Part shown: one piece after another, positions 1 to 10,573 of the stretch
Layout of the letters: each line of letters starts with the position of its first letter
How positions within the stretch are numbered: the first letter of the stretch is position 1
Source of the DNA: Trematomus loennbergii
Lineage: Eukaryota; Chordata; Actinopteri; Perciformes; Nototheniidae
Direction of reading: 5' to 3'
Assembly (NCBI GenBank): GCA_012861695.1
Contig: JAAOOA010000028.1
Coordinates: 12,888,673 to 12,952,672, forward strand
DNA length: 64,000 bases
Made by a program: the position numbers and the translations under genes
Notes under the pieces: model-generated
What the model was told of the DNA's origin: nothing
The model's input: only the letters and a program-made list of their open reading frames with translations
The model's database searches: none

Positions 1-631
1 CAGCACATTAGTATTTATGCAGAATCCCATCAGGATGTGTTTTGTTCCGCGCCTTTATAGTTTCATATTGAGTCTATAGCACGTTTACTGTATATGCACA
101 TGAATGCAAAAGCTGCCATGAAAATGTTCAAGTCAAAGCCCTATTACATATGCATGCCCCAGGTTTGATGAACGCTTTGTAAAAGTCAAAGTTCAGCCTG
201 GCCAACACAGAAATATCTTCATTCAAATCCTCATTGCTACACCGGTAAAGTAGGACAGTATTTGTGTCTGGGCTTTCTTGTACAAGAGAATAAAAAACAA
301 TAGAAAAAGCAATATGGACCATTACTGTATAATTATCCTTAAATTAGTGTATAAACAAGTATGGCATTTTGAAACATGATGTGCAACAATTTTTACTGTA
401 ATTTTGTGTGCATTTTGTTGTTAACTAAGATGATGTTATGATTTATTTTTTGTTAGTATGCACGTGGACGCTTTGGACTTACCTGAAGAAGGAAGAAATG
501 GGTCTTCGGAATGATGGGAGTTAAAGACAAAAGGCGGAGACTAGTGTTGAACTAGTGGAGAAACCATCAAGAGGCCACCTTGTCCCCTGATTAGACTCTG
601 ATTCTCATATTGAAGTTTCTAAACAAAGAAA

Positions 632-1390
632 TTGAAATTCACTCTTGGCTTCCTTTTCAGACTTAAATGTTGTTTTTCAACTTCATCCCGTAAAAGGTTG
701 GTCTCTGGCTTATTCCTGTCCCAGCTGGACTACGGTGATACCATTTATAGATTTGCCTGTCCCACTGTTTTGGCCAAACTTGACCCCTCTACCATGCTGC
801 ACTGCGTTATATATCAAATGCACCCTATAGGACTCATCATTGCACACTGTATAGCCTAACTGTATGGTCCTCACTTAGTATGCGGATGCAGCATTGATTT
901 TTATTAATGTATAAAGCCATTTTAGGTAAGCTTCCATTGTACATATGTGCCAGATTTGCTCCAGTTTGTGACTCTTACAACCTCATATCCAGTGCCTGGA
1001 TACGGTTCCAGGTTCCTGCCGTGCGGACTGAGGCTGGAAAAAGGAGTCTTTTTTATTATGGTCCTTGGTCTTGGAATGACCTTCAATCATGCCTCAAACT
1101 GAGGGCACTTGTCTCAATAGCCTGTTTTAAATGGAAGTTGTCTGAGGTCCTCACCACCAGCTGCTCTTGCAGTAATAAGTAGTGTACCTTTCTTACTGTC
1201 CCAATGTGCACAATGTAGTGACTTGCTTTTTCGTCTTTTGTTTTCTTAGTTATGTTCTCTGTATTTTATATGTTTGTGTTATGTGTTATGTGTAACGTTG
1301 CTGCCTTCTTGGCCAGGTCAGCATTGAAATGAGATTTTATCTCAATGCTTTTTTATCTGGTTAAATAAAGGTTAAATAAAAAAATAAAAA
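632..1390 (+). mobile_element. Non-LTR retrotransposon 3' end remnant (LINE ORF2 C-terminus), copy 1
   Basis: Reading the frames together gives fragments typical of the C-terminal part of LINE reverse transcriptase proteins: LDYGDTIYRFACPTVLAKLD near 720-790, then an open stretch 907-1182 with SSAWIRFQVPAVRTEAGKRS and WSWNDLQSCLKLRALVS. These resemble the post-RT region of fish LINEs that ends in a W-N-x-L motif. Stops and frame changes break it. The element ends near 1375 with repeated GGTTAAATAAA units, a LINE-style 3' tail. Dead copy; the clade is not assigned. Confidence 0.7.
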
Positions 1391-1429
1391 AGATGGCATG
1401 TTAAGTCAGGAAGTAGCATTATTAGTGAT

Positions 1430-1716
1430 GAGTGGAGGGCATACAGGAGAGTGCTGAGTAACATGGGGTACAACCACTACACCATAAACCACAGCAGGTG
1501 GTTTGTGAACCCCCAGCTGGCAGTCATACCCAACATATAGAAAGAGCTTGGTCGACCGTCAAAGGACATGTCCGTAGACTGAGAGGAAACCGTACAGAGA
1601 GTTTGTTGGAGGAACACCTCAAGGTTCTTGAATGGTCATCTTGGCTTGGCTCTGCTCACCCTGATGGACTGCTTGGACGCTTGTTCAAGGATATACACAA
1701 AGCCTTTCCAGTCTGA
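1430..1716 (+). pseudogene. Merlin/ISXO2-like DDE transposase C-terminal remnant, copy 1
   Basis: The translation contains INHSRWFVNP followed, one frame over, by PAGSHTQHIERAWSTVKGH and RRLRGNRTESLLEEHLKVLEW. This pattern (HSxxFVxPxxGxHTQxIExxWxxxK) is typical of the ISXO2-like transposase domain found in eukaryotic Merlin elements. The frame breaks at a run of five C near 1510, where six would keep it open. No N-terminal catalytic part is visible, so this is a fragment. Confidence 0.6.
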
Positions 1717-1799
1717 GTACCATTATGCCTTACCAAGTCTTTCACTTATGTCAGAGAAAAGCTTTTATGTTTAAATATGTGTATCAGTCATACTAAACA

Positions 1800-2336
1800 C
1801 AGTATTTTAACAGATCTTTGGTGCAGGGTTTTCTACTCCCTTTGTGCCGGCCTCAGGCTTGCTGTCACTTCTCCTGCCGAATCTCCACCTGCTCCCAATC
1901 TGTGGCATTAGAGGCCATGAACACGATGCATTATCCTGCTGGAAGTATCCAAGTAAACTCTGGCCTTACAACCCTATTTGAAGCACACGGTCATCAACAA
2001 TACTCAGGAAGGCTGTAGCATTAAACCATGCTCAATTTTCATTAATGGGCGTAAGTTGTACATGCAGTTAAAGAAGTAACCCCAACTGTTGAAGCAAGCC
2101 TAAAATAGATCCATGTTGTGAAAAATGATTGCCCTCACACATACATGCCTTTTCCCCCAATCATTCACTGTCCAGTTTTAATGAGCCTCAGCCTCAGTTT
2201 CCCTTTGTGAGCCTGCTGAGGCCTGTCCACTGTGATGTGACGCACATTCAGACCGGCTCTTCTGCGTAACACTATTGTAACACTGTTATTTGAATTACTG
2301 TCGCTTGTAAAAAATCCTTTGTATCAAACTATATTA
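1800..2336. repeat. Unrepeated spacer between duplication copies
   Basis: A segment present only once, between the two copies. It has no convincing coding frame. Its composition and broken short frames suggest another old interspersed repeat, but I cannot name the family from sequence alone. Confidence 0.4.
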
Positions 2337-2959
2337 CAGCACATTAGTATTTATGCAGAATCCATCAGGATGTGTTTGTTCCGCTGCCTTTATAGTTTCA
2401 TATTGAGTCTATAGGCACGTTTACTGTATATGCACATGAATGCAAAAGCTGCCATGAAAATGTTCAAGTCAAAGCCCTATTACATATGCATGCCCCAGGT
2501 TTGATGAACGCTTTGTAAAAAGTCAAAGTTCAGCCTGGCCAACACACAGAATATCTTCATTCAAATCCTCATTGCTATCACCGGTAAAGTAGGACAGTAT
2601 TTGTGTCTGGGCTTTCTTGTACAAGAGAATAAAAAACAATAGAAAAATCAATATGGACCATTACTGTATAATTATCCTTAAATTATGTTATAAACAAGTA
2701 TGGCATTTTGAAACATGATGTGCAACAATTTTTACTGTAATTTGTGTGCATTTTGTTGTTAACTAAGATGATGTTATGATTTATTTTTTGTTAGTATGCA
2801 CGTGGACGCTTTGGACATACGGGAGGAAGAAATGGGTCTTCGGAATGATGGGAGTTAAAGACAAAAGGCGGAGACTAGTGTTGAACTAGTGGAGAAACCA
2901 TCAAGAGGCCACCTTGTCCTCTGATTAGACTCTGATTCTCATATTGAAGTTCTAACAAA

Positions 2960-3715
2960 GAAATTGAAATTCACTCTTGGCTTCCTTTCAGACTTAAATG
3001 TTGTTTTTCAACTTCATCCCGTAAAAGGTTGGTCTCTGGCTTATTCCTGTCCCAGCTGGACTACGGTGATACCATTTATAGATTTGCCTGTCCCACTGTT
3101 TGGCCAAACTTGACCCACTCTACCATGCTGCACTGCGTTATATATCAAATGCACCCTACAGGACTCATCATTGCACACTGTATAGCCTAACTGTATGGTC
3201 CTCACTTAGTATGCGTAGGATGCAGCATTGATTTTTATTAATGTATAAAGCCATTTTAGGTAAGCTTCCATTGTACATATGTGCCAGATTTGCTCCAGTT
3301 TGCGACTCTTACAACCTCAGATCCAGTGCCTGGATACGGTTCCAGGTTCCTGCCGTGCGGACTGAGGCTGGAAAAAGGAGTCTTTTTTATTATGGTCCTT
3401 GGTCTTGGAATGACCTTCAATCATGCCTCAAACTGAGGGCACTTGTCTCAATAGCCTGTTTTAAATGGAAGTTGTCTGAGGTCCTCACCACCAGCTGCTC
3501 TTGCAGTAAGTAGTGTACCTTTCTTACTGTCCCAATGTGCACAATGTAGTGACTGCTTTTTCGTCTTTTGTTTTTCTTAGTTATGTTCTCTGTATTTTAT
3601 ATGTTTGTGTTATGTGTAACGTTGCTGCCTTCTTGCCCAGGTCAGCATTGAAAATGAGATTTTATCTCAATGCTTTTTTTATCTGGTTAAATAAAGGTTA
3701 AATAAAAAATAAAAA
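2960..3715 (+). mobile_element. Non-LTR retrotransposon 3' end remnant, copy 2
   Basis: Same LINE ORF2 C-terminal remnant as in copy 1, with YNLRSSAWIRFQVPAVRTEA in the open frame 3241-3513 and the same AAATAAAGGTTAAATAAA tail. It is interrupted by frame changes and not functional. Confidence 0.7.
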
Positions 3716-3764
3716 AAGATGGCATGTTAAGTCAGGAAGTAGCATTATTAGTGATGAGTGGAGG

Positions 3765-4043
3765 GCATACAGGAGAGTGCTGAGTAACATGGGGTACAAC
3801 CACTACACCATAAACCACAGCAGGTGGTTTGTGAACCCCCAGCTGGCAGTCATACCCAACATATAGAAAGAGCTTGGTCGACCGTCAAAGGACATGTCCG
3901 TAGACTGAGAGGAAAACCGTACAGAGAGTTTGTTGGAGGAACACCTCAAGGTTCTTGAATGGTCATCTTGGCTTGGCTCTGCTCACCCTGATGGACTGCT
4001 TGGACGCTTGTTCAAGGATATACACAAAGCCTTTCCAGTCTGA
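3765..4043 (+). pseudogene. Merlin/ISXO2-like transposase remnant, copy 2
   Basis: Same fragment as in copy 1, with the same five-C frame break after VNP and an extra A in the GAGGAAAACCG stretch near 3910 that adds a second break. The shared break either predates the duplication or reflects the same sequencing bias in both copies. Confidence 0.55.
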
Positions 4044-4339
4044 GTACCATTATGTCTTACCAAGTCTTTCATTTATGTCTGAGAAAAGCTTTTATGTTTA
4101 AATATGTGTATCAGTCATACTAAACAGTCATTATTTAGATTTTCTTCATGTGTGAATAAAATGTTTTGCTTGGCTCTTTTGCATCTTACTTTGCATTTCA
4201 TGTGAAAATGTGTATTAGGTCAGCGTGAATGTTATAACTCATTCATATATGGAGATGTGTATTAAACTTAAAAACAACGCATCACCCTTTCAGTAGTTAT
4301 AAATGTTAGTGACTCATCAACAGATGGTGATGTGTTTCA

Positions 4340-5456
4340 CACTTTACAATAAGGCTCCCTTTTGGCAGTTATAAATGTTAGTAACTCATTAATAGATGGT
4401 CATAAGAGATGCCAAGAAACATCAAGATGGAAGGGGGGAATCAACTCTGTGAGCAACAGATACCAAGGATGCTGGCTGATGAAGAAGACAAAGTAATCTA
4501 ATAGCGCGTTTCCACTACAGCCCGCAGCCGGTTTAAGAGGGCTGTGACGTCAGCGGCCCGTCTTTGGTTGCGTTTCCACTTGGCCTAGTACCGGCCGGCG
4601 GTCCTAATTCACAGTTTTTCTGGCCTCATAAAATCGTGGGGCCAGGGCCAGAGACAACGAGGCTGAGTCGGGCTGAGTATGCTAAACTAGAGAGAGCGTC
4701 GCTGGCAAGGGGGCTACAACTACAACAAGATGGACATATTTGACCGTGATTTAATTGTAATACACGTTTCAAAATGATGCCGAAGTAACAACATACTGAT
4801 ACCGGTTAGTAAAACATGAATTAATGCTTTGTCAAGTCTGCAGACAGACGGCAGGCGAAACACCTTTTAAAATGCGTGTTTTCTAAATGGAGATTGGCTA
4901 AGCTAACGCAGTATATGCCCCGACCGTCCACACTCACAACAACGGCCTATACAGACATAAATAAAGCAGCGACTGTATTCACCATGACACAGGCAGTCTG
5001 TGGTTTGTACTTGTTTAACTTTTGTCTAGTTTCTGAACATATATGAGGAGCTGTGAGCTCTGTGTGCTAACAGCTAACGGCTGTGTTGTTTTTCTGGGGT
5101 CCTCTGAAGATCACGTCACGGCTCCTCCTACACTGCGTTACTATAGATACTGCCCCAGTTCCTAAACTGTAATGGAAATGCGCCATAAAGTGAGCCAGTC
5201 CTAACGAGGCCCAGCCATACCGAGCGGGGCCGAGCGAGGCCGTGTAGTGGAAACGCGGCATAAGTAGCCAATATAAGGCTTAGCAGTACAGATAAATGTG
5301 GGCTCACTATTTGGCAAGCAACCGGTCACAGGTGCCCTGTTTATCTCATGTCTTGTAAAAGCTTATTAATGATTTATAAAGTGTTCACAACCTAATTAAT
5401 AAATGAATAACAAACTATTCGTAAACCCTTTATAAGGGTAGTCTTATTGTAAAGTG
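4340..5456. mobile_element. Inverted-repeat DNA transposon, non-autonomous, split by a MITE
   Basis: The left end reads CACTTTACAATAAGGCT and the right end, reverse complemented, reads CACTTTACAATAAGACT, forming terminal inverted repeats. The interior has no coding frame. It is interrupted by the element at 4502-5260. A related 35-base stretch (AGTTATAAATGTTAGT) occurs twice, near 4296 and 4370, on either side of the left terminus. Family not assigned with confidence. Confidence 0.65.
4502..5260. mobile_element. Harbinger-like MITE with TAA target duplication
   Basis: Ends are inverted copies of GCGTTTCCACTACA / TGTAGTGGAAACGC. The element is flanked by the trinucleotide TAA at 4499-4501 and 5261-5263, the target type of PIF/Harbinger elements. 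GC-rich sub-terminal pieces and a short AT-rich core carry no gene. It is inserted inside the element at 4340-5456. Confidence 0.75.
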
Positions 5457-6485
5457 GTACCGCAGGATCTTAATGTGTGGATTGTGAAAACGTATGTTTT
5501 AAGATAGAAAATAACAGTAAAGGGACTTTTTCCATTAGAGTAAAATGCCTTGTTCCCGAGATAAAACAATTTCCCAGAAACGCCCAGAGCGATAATGGTC
5601 AATGTGCAGCCATGCAGCAAGGGCTCCATTTAACAGAAATACAGTCTCTAGAGAAGGTAAACGCTTCTGCACCATGAAAGAAGTAATACAAATGCTATGG
5701 TTATTGTTGGGTTTAGGTTTGACCTCAATTTCCCTCAGGTCTATGAGGCTAAGATAAGATAAGATATACTAAGTTATTCAGACCACGAGATGTTCTATTG
5801 ATAGATGTTTTGAGAAGTATCAAGATGTCTTTAAAGGATAGATCTGTAGGGAAAAGATCTGAAGTGCATGATTTAAATTGAGTTTTTAATTAGAATGCGC
5901 AACATACCTCATTATAGGCCATATTTATAACTGTGTGTTCCCGATCTCACCTCAAAGACATTAACATCACATACTGTGTATTAGTCTACAGTCTATGGTA
6001 TTAGTATGTTTACTTTTAGGGCATGTTGTTTGACAAGAAATAAAAAATAAAAACACTCCAAATGAGGTCTGCACCACCACGTAATGTTTTTTTATTGTCA
6101 TTGTGGTGTCCCCTTGTGCAATAAATGCATCAGGAAAGACTGCACTTTGGACTCAGGAATTTCAAAAGTGAGCAAGAGAGTAATTGTTTCACTTTAAAAT
6201 GTAAAATGTAACTTTTAAGACAAAAAAGGGTTCGAGAAACAGCAGTGTTCTTTTCTTTAACCTTTCTTTCTTGTTGTATTTTAGCCGTAAACTGAAAGCA
6301 ATGTGGAGGGGGGGGGGGGGTTGTATAAAAAATGGGATTTAAAAAAACTACAGTACAAGAGAAGTCTTTGTTTGAGAGGGTGTTAAGTGAACAGAACCTC
6401 TGTCCTTTGAAGCGGATCAAACCGAGCACCCTCGGTTGTAGAGTTTTTTCTGGACTGTTTGTGTTGTGAGGAAAAGTACCTGAGG
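5457..6485 (-). other. sirt6 3' UTR and downstream flank
   Basis: No gene is visible. Downstream of the sirt6 stop the minus strand runs to a poly(A) signal at 6091-6096, so about 400 bases are likely 3' UTR, including a run of about 12 C (G on the plus strand) near 6309. The rest, 5457-6090, is AT-rich intergenic sequence. Confidence 0.5.
6091..6096 (-). promoter_or_regulatory. Polyadenylation signal of sirt6 (AATAAA)
   Basis: TTTATT on the plus strand is AATAAA on the minus strand, about 390 bases past the sirt6 stop codon. It is the first good hexamer after the stop. Confidence 0.5.
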
Positions 6486-9400
6486 CTATTTCTCTTCACT
6501 TATCTCCCCCGGAGGGTCCGCTCTCTCCCTCTTTACCGAGACCGCCTCCTCCTTAACACTCCCATCGTCTGCCAATGCCGTTGTGTCTCTGTTCCTCTCC
6601 TCCTTTTTCAGGCACTTTTTCAACTTTCTCTTTGCTGTGACTGCACGTGGTGGTTTGACGTCTACGGAGGACTCAGAGGGGTCTCCGGAGCTCTCGCAGA
6701 TTGTCGGACCCTCCCACTTTGGGATGTCCAGGCCCAGCAGCTCCATCAGCTGTTTCATGACCTCGTCTACGTAGTTGTGGATGAGCAGGTGCGCCTGCTT
6801 GTGCTACGAGACAGAAAATCATGACGGTGAAATAGTTAGCAAGAAGAAGCCGGACAGGACACAGGGGCAAACATAACATAAAATAGAACATACATGGAGA
6901 TGCTTACATAACTGCACCTGTTGTACACCAGGGTTAATCATTCATGCCCTCCTTGGACACCAAAAAGACATATATACAATTTCTTGATGCTATCGATTTT
7001 CATATTGTGCAAACATTATCAACATATTACAGACATTATCATTCCCCCCTCATCAATAAAATGATCGCACAATACCTGAACCATTATGTTAGTAAGAACC
7101 AGTGCTTTACCGTTCAGATGAAACAAGTACAAGTGCAGTGAATACAAATAAATGAAAATAAATAAATAAATAAAGAGGTGCTGCTAGAGTTCTGCTGTTG
7201 CTTGTATTAATGGGGACAATTTTTCAGCTGTAGTCTTGATTTTTGCTTTCATTTGTGCCGTTTTTTTCATATATATGCATCAGTTGGTGAGGCTTGATTG
7301 AGACTCACATGTTTTGTGCGCTGCAGGTTGACAATGACCAGTTTCCCTCCTTTGCGTTTTGTGATGAGCGGAAGGTCTCCGCTGGGTTTGATCTGCAGGG
7401 AGGTGCCGAGCGTCAGAGCCAGGTCCGCTCGTCTGCAGACAGCAGAGAAATACGTCACATGCTGTTCACATTTTTTATTTGCCTGGTATTCATGGTTGTG
7501 CGTTGAGGAATAAGCTGAGTTTCCAATGCTGGGAGAAATGTTTGTTATTGAGGAAAACGTACATTTAAAGGGTTCAATGTCCTAATTTTGAATGTATTGT
7601 TCCACATATTATCATTATATTTGAGTCACAGCTCTAAGCATCAGTTTGAAAAAAAGAAAGGTTTCTGGCAACATTGGATAAACCAAAAGCGTGTTCACAA
7701 ATAGTCTGTTTTGAAGGTATTCCCCAGATGTTCTTTATCAAGATTCAAACAAACATGCATCTGAGACAGTGGAATCTGCGAATTACAACTTTATGAAATA
7801 ATTCCCAGAATTCCCAAAGGCTGTACCTGAATTTGCCTGACTCTCAAGACGAGACAGAGTCTAATCCTGATATGTATCTTAGTTGTTGTAAAATACAATA
7901 CAAATATTAGAAAACAAATCAATATAGCAGCATTGTTGTCAATATTTTCTTTACAAATATGTATATCTGCCATGTTTGTGTGGATTACAAAAGCAGCCCA
8001 AATCGGGTTTTTTTGGAAAAGAAGAAATATAATTTTATCCGGCTGGATAGAAAGGTTTTCGAGGATCCTGTAACTAACAGCAACAGAAAGTGCTTTCAAA
8101 TGATTGCCCGGTAGTTCATTTTCAGATAAACGGAAGCTGAGCAAACGTGAAAGGCACAAACGGCTGCTCTCAGTAACACACATCTGGCAAAACCATTTCC
8201 AATATGTCACAATGAATGTAAGAGCATTAACACAGCATGGTATGTAGTAATTATGCTTTTTGTGTATAGGTCTCTGAGCCCACCAAGGTGAAACACCAAC
8301 ATGTATTTCATACTGCTGTTCAGAAGACACTCGATAAAAGCTTTTTAAGTCTTACGGATTGAATGGAAACATTGACAAACAGGAGGGAAACAATACCATT
8401 CAAAAAGGTAGTTTAGATGTTTTAAACTGGGGTTGTATAAAGTACTTATCCATCAGTGTGTTTCCTATGGTAGATGGTGGACGGCAGGACACCTTTTCAG
8501 AAAAACAATGTACTGCTGTGGATGGGGGTTGCACGTTATTAAAGCACTTAAAACCATCAAAATCAAATGTAGTGCATGCTATATTTGATATCCTTTTTAA
8601 CCCTTGTCATCAGACGGCCCTTCTCTGATAGGAAACTGAAGTAGGTACAAATGCTCGTGCCAAATCCAGACTCCATTGACAGAAACAGAACAATAAGCTT
8701 GCAGGAGATGAGGGTCTATTGCTGCCTCTATTGGTTTGTTTGTGTGGAAAAACAAAGACTATATAGCCTCTTGACTGCCAGGCACAACTGTCAAAATAAA
8801 AAATAAACTGATTGATTATTTTAGGTGGGCCTTTTTCAGGTTGATAATTCCTATTTTGCTCCAGTTCCTGTCCACAACAGTACATTGCTTAGCTTCCTGC
8901 AGTAACTCCCATCTGTTATATACTGGCTGTTAGAGCCAGTATTTCGTTTTTATAAGAAAGGCCACCTAATTGTGACATCTGTAGTCAACACACTATAAAA
9001 GACTACAATTCCCACGGCGCCCGGTCTAAAGTGACAGTGATGGGCAACCTGCTAGAAAGACGCCGTCGAGGCACACTTTTTAACCGTCCAATTATCCTTT
9101 AAGTTATCAAGTTATATAAGCCTTATCAAGAAAGAAAGAATACCTACTGTAAGTTGTTTGTTAATTTATTTGAGTTTTGCCTATTTGTTTTGAATATTGT
9201 AAAGGCCTCTTTCTTTGTTGCATGTGTAAAAGTTTGTTATTTTATTTTGAGCAAACACGTCGCATAACATCATCCAAACCATCGGAGACCAAGCAACTCT
9301 TCAACTGTAAGTAATATAAAGGAAAGAAAACGAGTTAAAAATGTCTGTTTAAGGCATCTAGTGACTTGAAAGAAAAAACAAGGAAGTAAGCCACAACATT

Positions 9401-10504
9401 GACTATGGATAAGTACCTCATAGAACCCTACTTCAACACATCTGAACTATCTCCTTTAAGCAGACTGTGAATCATTTGCATGTCAGGACAGTTACATTAC
9501 ATTACATGTTAGACGCTTTTATCCAAAGCGACTTACATACTCAATACTGTGGGCAATCCCCACAGGAGCAATTTGGGGTGAAGTGTCTTGCCCAGGGACA
9601 CAACGACATGCTGACTGCAGTGGGGTTTGAACCTCTGATCCCCATACCAAGGCTCTATCCACTGCGCCACACGCCAGTTGACAGTAAAGCCACTCAGAAA
9701 GCAATTAGATCCCACATATTATTTCCCACGTTGGATCTGTGACTTGTACTATTTGGCCGACAATGAAACATGGGTGTCTAAGGAAATCAGGATAGATAAG
9801 AGTCTGTGTTGTGGGTCATCATGACAACAACAAAAATTGCTGCAATTTGGTCTGACTCCCCCACCTGCTGGCATCTTCTGCTTTGTTTAGGTCTCTGTCC
9901 GGAAGAGCATCCTCCCAGTCCAGGATAGTGCTTATCAGCTTTCCTCTAGTAAAGAAGAATACACATACGGTCATACTAAGGAAAGGATCGTGGTTCAATA
10001 TTTCCAAATGCACTGAAACACGTGTTACCTGCAGGCTCTGAGTCCTCTGGATCGAACCACATCACAGTAACGTCCCGTTGGCTTCAGTCCCATCACGCCT
10101 ATCACTTTTTCTCTGACATACTGCCTGGAAAACCAAGACTCCTATAGGTTACTTCTTTGTTCAACTTTAGTACGGTTACAGTTTAGAATTAAAGGCTGCC
10201 TGAAAGCACCATTGTCCATTTATTAATATGAGTATTTCAATCAGTTAGCACCACCACTTGGTGTTGCTTTAGCCATTTCCTGCACATTTAAACAAAAAAA
10301 GAATAACACTAGATATCCAAAGACACTTGACTTGCCTAATTCAAAAAATGGAAAAACAACACGGTAACACATGTCACTGAAGAGCAGCTGCTGAGCGATT
10401 AGCTGCTGCCTTCATCTATGATTCACCGCAAAGGTAACTTATTCCAATAATAACTGAAGACTGAGTAGGGGAGTGGAGGGAAATGAAGTCACAGCATGTG
10501 CTTG

Positions 10505-10573
<69 letters not shown>

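Larger units (their letters stand above)
1..1799. repeat. Tandem duplication, copy 1
   Basis: This segment recurs at 2337-4130, shifted by about 2335 bases, with the same order of landmarks: a CAGCACATTAG start, the LINE-like reading frame, the AAATAAAGGTTAAATAAA tail and the transposase-like piece. The copies differ mostly by one-base insertions and deletions rather than substitutions. The first 420 bases carry no recognisable gene. Copy 1 is followed by about 540 bases that are not repeated after copy 2. Confidence 0.9.
2337..4130. repeat. Tandem duplication, copy 2
   Basis: Second copy of the unit at 1-1799. Landmarks keep their order: LINE-like open frame at 3241-3513, tail near 3680-3715, transposase-like piece near 3760-4043. 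Differences from copy 1 are mainly one-base indels in short runs. The copy ends near 4130 where the sequence departs from copy 1. Confidence 0.9.
7433..9864 (-). other. sirt6 intron 6
   Basis: The largest sirt6 intron. It holds a SINE (9491-9675), an AATA-rich flank outside it, and an isolated ACTACAATTCCCACGGC box near 9002. No coding exon is supported in it. Confidence 0.6.

Noticed and set aside
8610..8885. Short open frames in sirt6 intron 6
   Set aside because: No domain, no splice support, ordinary length by chance.
9624..9675. A functional tRNA gene
   Set aside because: A and B boxes are present, but no full cloverleaf was found and the sequence continues into an L2-type tail, so it is a SINE.
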